A stretch of 64,000 nt of DNA from Glaciihabitans sp. (GTDB lineage Bacteria; Actinomycetota; Actinomycetes; Actinomycetales; Microbacteriaceae), in NCBI GenBank assembly GCA_025463785.1, contig JAODBD010000003.1, positions 310,001-374,000 on the forward strand, read 5' to 3'. Below are positions 60,108 to 64,000 of the stretch, piece by piece. The position numbers and the translations under genes are program-made. Numbering within the stretch: the stretch's first letter is position 1; each line of letters opens with the position of its first letter. The notes beneath the pieces are model-generated. The model searched no databases. It saw only the letters and a list, made by a program, of their open reading frames with translations, and was not told where the DNA came from.

Positions 60108-60143
60108 TCGTGGTGTCGCGGGTTCGAGTCCCGCCCTCGCTAC
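60108..60143. repeat. attR, tRNA-Met 3' end copy
   Basis: 36 bp identical to 47129-47164; no tRNA 5' half precedes it. Confidence 0.92.
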
Positions 60144-60202
60144 TTCCCTTTATCTATAAGGAAATTTGGCTCAATCGGTCGCTCAATGGAGCGGTGTGAT
60201 GT

Positions 60203-60264
60203 ATCAAGACATCCCTGGCATATCTGCATCAGGACATCGGTGACAGTTTCTGTATCAGTACATC
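60203..60264. repeat. three reiterated ATCARKACATC sites
   Basis: ATCAAGACATC (60203-60213), ATCAGGACATC (60228-60238) and ATCAGTACATC (60254-60264), spaced 25-26 bp. Reiterated sites at this spacing resemble the ends of IS21-like elements, but no transposase gene is present. They abut the end of the methyltransferase gene. Confidence 0.65.
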
Positions 60265-60265
60265 C

Positions 60266-60961
60266 TCAACTGCCGCGGTGGTCAGCGTTGGTTCCGGGGC
60301 CGGACCCGGCGGCCAGGAACGCAGTCCCGAAACAGAACTCAGTCCAGGAAGGATCAGCCAGTCCTTCCTGCATGGCCGCGCGGATCGTCTCCCACGGGCG
60401 GCGCATGATCCACTCGTCGAGCGAGGCGGAAGTCCCCACCGCCGCGACTCCGAGCCGCGACAGCCAGTCAGGTGTGCCGTCGGGAATCTTGAGGTCAAGG
60501 ACTACCCAGCGACCGCCCACCGCGAGGGCCGCGGCACCGTGAGCGACTACCTTTCCGCACTCGGGCACCTGTGTCAGGGCGTAGGTGGACAGGATCGCGT
60601 CGACTTCGGCCGGGAAGGCGAATTCGGCCGCGTCGGCCTGCACGAGGCTGACGTTGCTCCAACCATGCGCCTCGACCCGGTCCCCGGCACGGGCGAGCAT
60701 CGCGTCAGTCAGATCGACGCCGACGACCCGGCCGCCAGGACCGATCGTCTCCTCGATCAGGCGGAAGTTCAGGCCCGTGCCACAGGCGATGTCGACTACG
60801 GTATCGCCGGCGTGAAGGCCGAGTGCCCGCACGGCGCGCAAGCGCTGCGAGCGCTGCGGGTAGCCGGGCGTTGGGTAGAGCCGGGAGGTGAAATCGTAAT
60901 GCTTGGCCTTTTTGCGGTATGTCTCGATCAGGCGGTCTCGGGTACGGTCGGCGTCGCTCAC
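60266..60961 (-). CDS. class I SAM-dependent methyltransferase
   Basis: 231 aa from GTG 60961. SAM loop VVDIACGTGLNFRLIEE, acidic residue after strand 2 in VVGVDLTDAML, and RWVVLDLKIPDGTP after strand 5. Related to UbiE-like small-molecule methyltransferases. Its start overlaps the SRPBCC gene stop by 4 nt. The last residues (GSGPGTNADHRGS) lie at the edge of IS-end-like repeats, so the C-terminus may be altered. Substrate unknown. Confidence 0.87.
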   Translation of the reverse strand: MSDADRTRDRLIETYRKKAKHYDFTSRLYPTPGYPQRSQRLRAVRALGLHAGDTVVDIACGTGLNFRLIEETIGPGGRVVGVDLTDAMLARAGDRVEAHGWSNVSLVQADAAEFAFPAEVDAILSTYALTQVPECGKVVAHGAAALAVGGRWVVLDLKIPDGTPDWLSRLGVAAVGTSASLDEWIMRRPWETIRAAMQEGLADPSWTEFCFGTAFLAAGSGPGTNADHRGS

Positions 60962-61425
60962 GGTGACCCCGCGCCGGCCTGCATGTCGGACTCGACCGCG
61001 GCCTTGATCGCCGCCATCTCGATATTGCTCACGCGCTGAATCTGCCCCTGGAGCGCACGGCCGGGGACCACAAGCATGATGTTGGCGAGGTCGACCTCAA
61101 CCCACATCATGGCGTTTGTGTACCCGGCGTCTGCCGGCTCGAATTCCATTCCCCAGCGCGCCACGGACGTTCCCATCGTGCCGGCGAACGCCATGGAGCG
61201 GGGCGGGTCGACGGCGGTTACCTGCTCACGCCGTCTGTGATTCAACCCGAGGTCCTTTGCCCGCTGTTCCACCCACGCGCCGGGCTGCAGGGTACCGCCG
61301 CCGCGAACCCGGCATTCGAGCACCGTCGGCGCCCACTCGGGCCAGCGTCCGACGTCACACATGTAAGCCCACACGTCGCTGACGCTGCAGGCGACGGTGA
61401 TGCGACTCTCGGTTCTGATTGTCAT
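60958..61425 (-). CDS. SRPBCC (polyketide cyclase/dehydrase-like) protein
   Basis: 155 aa from ATG 61425. START-like fold: ITVACSVSDVWAYMCDVGRWPEWAPTV at the N-terminus (the classic SRPBCC opening) and a long C-terminal helix (IQRVSNIEMAAIKAAVESDM). Binds hydrophobic ligands. Upstream partner of the methyltransferase gene through an ATGA/GTGA-type overlap, so the two probably act on one lipid-like compound. Confidence 0.85.
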   Translation of the reverse strand: MTIRTESRITVACSVSDVWAYMCDVGRWPEWAPTVLECRVRGGGTLQPGAWVEQRAKDLGLNHRRREQVTAVDPPRSMAFAGTMGTSVARWGMEFEPADAGYTNAMMWVEVDLANIMLVVPGRALQGQIQRVSNIEMAAIKAAVESDMQAGAGSP

Positions 61426-61484
61426 GCGGTCGGCTTCGGGTAGACGCGTATCGGTTGCTTCGGGTCCCGCGGCCAACGACCTCC

Positions 61485-61811
61485 TTAAAGGGTTAAACGA
61501 GTGGGAAGCGTACCTGGTTCAACCGCCCCACGTTTCGGTCCGCGCGGCCCCCGCGCGATGGCTCGAAGAAGGGTATTCCACTCTCGGTGGCGCTGAAATG
61601 GAAGTTCGAAGACTGCCGCAAACAGGCGTGCAAACAAGATTGTCGTGGGCACAAGAATCGCGACGAGCACAAAGAACGTTGCAGTACCGGAGGGGACTCG
61701 GGGTAACACGAGGCCGTACGCTACGGCGATCACGATCGGGAGGTGGGACGGGTACAGGCTGTATGAGAAGGACCCGAGCCACAACCCATCAGGGAGCGGT
61801 CCGAGCGGGTG
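61485..61811 (-). pseudogene. C-terminal fragment of an acyltransferase-3 gene
   Basis: About 109 codons resembling the last two to three helices of an OafA/YrhL-type acyltransferase: DGLWLGSFSYSLYPSHLPIV (compare WLGRISYSLYLVH), two hydrophobic helices, then FELPFQRHREW (compare IERPFLRR). The N-terminal eight helices and the catalytic His are missing; upstream DNA codes in other frames. Treated as a dead fragment. Confidence 0.68.
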
Positions 61812-61890
61812 CCGCGTCCTCTGAACACCGCACCCGGTTTCGTAGGCAACGTCCGGGGTACCGAGGCCGAGTTCGCCGCGTGCCCGGGTA

Positions 61891-62325
61891 TCAGCGCACT
61901 GGGGCGAGGCGAGCACTGATGGGAACGGAGACCGCTACGACAACGAGGTGCATGAGGACGAGTGCGATCACGGCAGTCGGGGACGTACCGGGGATGAAGC
62001 GCGTGATTGCGAGAATCGTGTCGGGTGCGAAGGACAGCACAGTGATCAGCGGAACTAGCAGGCGAAGCGCGGTCGCCGGGCGACGTGCGCGGCGCCGCAC
62101 GATGCGCCACCCGACGTAAGCGGCCAGCAATCCGATGACGGTGAAGGGCCCATAGACGTAGATCGCCAGCGGCGCAAATGTGTCACTCGCTCCTGCGGCA
62201 AGAGCAGCGACAGCGATGCCCGAGTTCGCGATTACTGCGATCACTGCGCCGCCCGTAAGGGTGACAACTGTGCGCGGATTGATGGTATCTGGGGCGGCGA
62301 GTATCGCCGGATCGGTGGCGGGCAT
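61891..62325 (-). CDS. DUF6069-like four-helix membrane protein
   Basis: 144 aa. Four hydrophobic segments (about 20-45, 55-73, 86-103, 115-138); begins TVVTLTGGAVIAVIANSGIA. Matches the DUF6069-type membrane proteins that accompany MarR or TetR regulators (family number from memory). AAAGGT about 8 nt before the ATG. Divergent from marR across a 21-bp palindrome, so probably its regulated target. Confidence 0.75.
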   Translation of the reverse strand: MPATDPAILAAPDTINPRTVVTLTGGAVIAVIANSGIAVAALAAGASDTFAPLAIYVYGPFTVIGLLAAYVGWRIVRRRARRPATALRLLVPLITVLSFAPDTILAITRFIPGTSPTAVIALVLMHLVVVAVSVPISARLAPVR

Positions 62326-62344
62326 GAGAATTACCTTTCGCTAT

Positions 62345-62365
62345 TTAGTACGACCGTCGTACTAA
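62345..62365. promoter_or_regulatory. MarR operator palindrome
   Basis: TTAGTACGAC / GTCGTACTAA around a central C: 10-bp perfect arms. A further half-site TTAGTACG is at 62373-62380. Lies in the divergent promoter region of the DUF6069-like and marR genes. Confidence 0.8.
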
Positions 62366-62475
62366 TCGCAAATTAGTACGTGAATCGGACTATGGTCAAG
62401 GCCAATCATCACAATTGATCCGAGTGTCGTAGCCGCCGGGCCGGGACTACTCCTCGGGTAGTAGAAGAGGTCAGT

Positions 62476-62922
62476 GTGAGCGAAGCGCTGTCAGCTCTCG
62501 ACGTGGGTGCAGCGATCATCCGACTGTCCACCGCGGTCGGTGAGCGCGTTCTCGAAGTGCGCGAAGCATCCGGCCTGTCCGCCTTGCAACTGCAGACGCT
62601 GCGCGTCGTGGCTGACGGCGCGAACATGAGCACTCTCGCGCGAGCCCTTGGCGCGCCGAAGTCGACCGTGACGAGCGTGGTAGACCAGCTCGAGGCGATG
62701 GGTCTCGCCGTGCGCGGCACCGATGACGAGGATCATCGGAGGCAAATCGTGCGGAGCACCGCCGCCGGCAGGGCGCAACTGCGTGATTTTGACCTGGCTC
62801 TTGCTGGTCGAATTGACCGGCTGCTCGCAAGTCTCAGCCCGGCTCGCGCGCATCGGCTGCGCGAGTTGATGAGAAGACTGCCGGAGCCGGCTGCGCCTAT
62901 GCCTCTCGCCGGACCGCGCTGA
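62476..62922 (+). CDS. MarR-family transcriptional regulator (1)
   Basis: 148 aa from GTG 62476. Winged helix: ALQLQTLRVVADGANMSTLARALGAPKSTVTSVVDQLEAMGL with wing VRGTDDEDHRRQIVRSTAAG. Probably binds the palindrome upstream. Its stop codon abuts the stop codon of the second marR gene on the opposite strand with no spacer. Confidence 0.9.
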   Translation: MSEALSALDVGAAIIRLSTAVGERVLEVREASGLSALQLQTLRVVADGANMSTLARALGAPKSTVTSVVDQLEAMGLAVRGTDDEDHRRQIVRSTAAGRAQLRDFDLALAGRIDRLLASLSPARAHRLRELMRRLPEPAAPMPLAGPR

Positions 62923-63348
62923 CTACGGCTCGATCCCCGCAAGCACCTCGTTCAGGATGTCGGCGAGCTCGACCTGCTCGCTGGCGTCCAGTAGGGACAG
63001 CGCACCGTTGACTCGGCTGGCGAGATCACGTGCGAACGCGGTCGCCACCGAAGTCCCCCTCGGAGTTGGCGTAGCGAGCAGGTTGCGGCGATCGCGTGCA
63101 TCCGGCTCCCTCGCGACGAGGCCAGTAGATTCCATTCGAGTGATGAGCCCGCTCATTGTCGACTTCGGAACCTTGAGTGCCGAGGTCAGGCCGAGCATGT
63201 TGCTCGGTTTGAGGCTCAGGATGAAAAGCAGCCGTGCCTCCTGGACGCTCAGCCCGACCGCAGTCGCGCTCGCGTAGTAATGCTCGCCTATGGTCGTTGT
63301 GGCCCTGATTACCTCCGCGGTAACTAGCTCGGACTTCGAGGTCGCCAT
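62923..63348 (-). CDS. MarR-family transcriptional regulator (2)
   Basis: 141 aa. Winged helix: VQEARLLFILSLKPSNMLGLTSALKVPKSTMSGLITRME with wing AREPDARDRRNLLATPTPRG. Shares the PKST recognition-helix sequence with the convergent MarR protein, so the two may be related duplicates. No obvious target gene is adjacent except the region toward HicA. Confidence 0.88.
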   Translation of the reverse strand: MATSKSELVTAEVIRATTTIGEHYYASATAVGLSVQEARLLFILSLKPSNMLGLTSALKVPKSTMSGLITRMESTGLVAREPDARDRRNLLATPTPRGTSVATAFARDLASRVNGALSLLDASEQVELADILNEVLAGIEP

Positions 63349-63696
63349 GCTCAGTCCGGAGCGCTGTCACGCTGGATTGTCATGTTCAAAATGATAAGTC
63401 GACGCAGCCACCATTCGGCGGACAGAGCCGGGTGATGCTGAACGGCGTCGCCGCACTGCCGTTGCGGATTGCAAGCAGCGCACGATCGAGATATAGGACT
63501 ACGAGTTCGACCGTCTCATAGGGTCACGGACCGGGTTTTGCCTTGGACTACACCCTCATTTACCCCGCACATTGACCCCAATTCTCATTAGCGTCGATAA
63601 GTCGCAGTGACGGAAAATCGCGGAATATCAACCGAGGTTGGTTCTGGTCACTCCTGATAATTACTTGAACGGACGGGGGCTGTTCTGGCCTAGGTT
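63349..63696. other. gene-free gap before hicA
   Basis: 348 bp. Contains the second CATTTACCCCGCACATTGA copy (63557-63575). No credible ORF or integrase remnant. Confidence 0.6.
63557..63575. repeat. CATTTACCCCGCACATTGA repeat, copy 2
   Basis: Same orientation and sequence as 59988-60006. Confidence 0.8.
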
Positions 63697-63720
63697 AATG
63701 GTGCCATATATGGCACCATT
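63697..63720. promoter_or_regulatory. perfect 24-bp palindrome, hicAB operator
   Basis: AATGGTGCCATA followed by its exact reverse complement TATGGCACCATT, ending 6 bp before the hicA ATG. HicB-type antitoxins repress their own operon at such palindromes. Confidence 0.8.
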
Positions 63721-63726
63721 GACCCG

Positions 63727-63978
63727 ATGGCATCAGTCGACAAACTCGCGAGCAAGGCGCGCAGTTCGCCCGCCTCACTCTCGTTCACAGACGCCGTGAA
63801 GTTGACGACGTCGTACTTCGGAGAACCAGGATCAGGATCCGGAAGCCACGTCGCGATCTTCAAGATGCCTTGGCAAGGTGATCCTCGCATCAACCTGCAA
63901 AACAAGGACGGAAAAGCCAAGCCCTATCAAGTCACCCAAATTTTGAAAGCCATCGACCGATTGAAGGAGGAACAATGA
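63727..63978 (+). CDS. hicA: HicA-family mRNA interferase toxin
   Basis: 83 aa. Double-stranded-RNA-binding-like fold with the catalytic-histidine segment GSGSHVAIFKMP (residues about 37-48), and QVTQILKAIDRLKEEQ at the end. HicA cleaves mRNA at translating ribosomes. Coupled by ATGA to a downstream ORF starting at 63975, in the position expected for hicB. Confidence 0.82.
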   Translation: MASVDKLASKARSSPASLSFTDAVKLTTSYFGEPGSGSGSHVAIFKMPWQGDPRINLQNKDGKAKPYQVTQILKAIDRLKEEQ

Positions 63979-64000
63979 GCGCATCATCGCGGACAACCCA
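63975..64000 (+). CDS. hicB: start of a hicB-like antitoxin gene, cut by the window end
   Basis: ATG 63975 with AGGAGG upstream overlaps the hicA stop (ATGA). Only MSASSRTT is visible. HicB identity is inferred from position alone. Confidence 0.5.

Larger units (their letters stand above)
47129..60143. mobile_element. 13-kb genomic island in tRNA-Met
   Basis: A perfect 36-bp direct repeat of the tRNA-Met 3' end (47129-47164 and 60108-60143) brackets the segment. It starts at the 3' edge of the anticodon loop, as in tyrosine-recombinase insertions. The cargo is defence-like (kinase/TPR, XRE module, exonuclease-BRCT, Cas2-like, DUF4062, AbiE). No integrase, relaxase or conjugation gene is visible. 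Coding sequence here is visibly less GC-rich and has fewer GGATGC words than the flanks. Confidence 0.85.

Overview
The window is a high-GC actinobacterial chromosome segment, most likely Microbacteriaceae. The signs are a bS22-type mini ribosomal protein, a full menaquinone pathway, paired GAF-ANTAR regulators, a compact archaeal-type AspRS, frequent GTG starts and frequent GATGC/GCATC words in coding sequence. I cannot name the genus.

Region 1 (1-17 kb) is mixed housekeeping and regulation: a PAP2 phosphatase; an ArsR / CDF / cation-transporter operon; a frameshifted ctlX-like hydrolase; a winged-helix regulator preceded by a predicted leaderless Cys/Met-rich leader ORF; upp; tadA; a TetR-controlled oxidoreductase; a second CDF exporter; proC; two GAF-ANTAR proteins; the wreck of an SRAP/YedK gene; an ArsR regulator; a BldC-like protein; bS22; a HAD hydrolase; glutaredoxin-like and Dabb proteins; and aspS.

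Region 2 (17-34.5 kb) supports respiration. A TlpA-CcdA-ResB-CcsB operon (cytochrome c maturation system II) is followed by the menaquinone genes menC, menB, menE, menA, menD, isochorismate synthase, menG and a polyprenyl diphosphate synthase, then an FprA-like reductase. Four intergenic spaces in regions 1-2 hold large palindromes: two copies of one 25-nt-arm family, one with perfect 26-nt arms, and one smaller.

Region 3 (34.7-47 kb) holds an acyltransferase, cardiolipin synthase, YajQ, tRNA-Tyr, a DUF805 protein, an inositol-phosphatase-like enzyme, a LytM protein lacking one zinc ligand, two GH13 glucosidases, a VOC protein, tRNA-Thr and tRNA-Met. A perfect 51-bp duplication of the tRNA-Tyr 3' half brackets a 1.9-kb insert without an integrase.

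Region 4 (47.1-60.1 kb) is a 13-kb genomic island in tRNA-Met, bounded by a perfect 36-bp direct repeat of the tRNA 3' end. It has no recognisable integrase and looks like a defence island: a protein kinase coupled to a TPR protein, a DUF2188 / 55-aa / XRE module with two matched operators, an exonuclease-BRCT protein, a DUF4236 membrane protein, a Cas2-like (SinR-type) protein next to a DUF4062 protein, an orphan coiled-coil protein, and an AbiEi/AbiEii-like type IV toxin-antitoxin pair beside the right attachment repeat.

Region 5 (60.1-64 kb) is an accessory fringe: a SRPBCC/methyltransferase pair, an acyltransferase fragment, a DUF6069-like membrane protein facing a MarR regulator across a 21-bp palindrome, a second MarR, and a HicA toxin with the first bases of its HicB partner behind a perfect 24-bp palindrome. 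Repeats resembling transposon-end binding sites lie here without any transposase.
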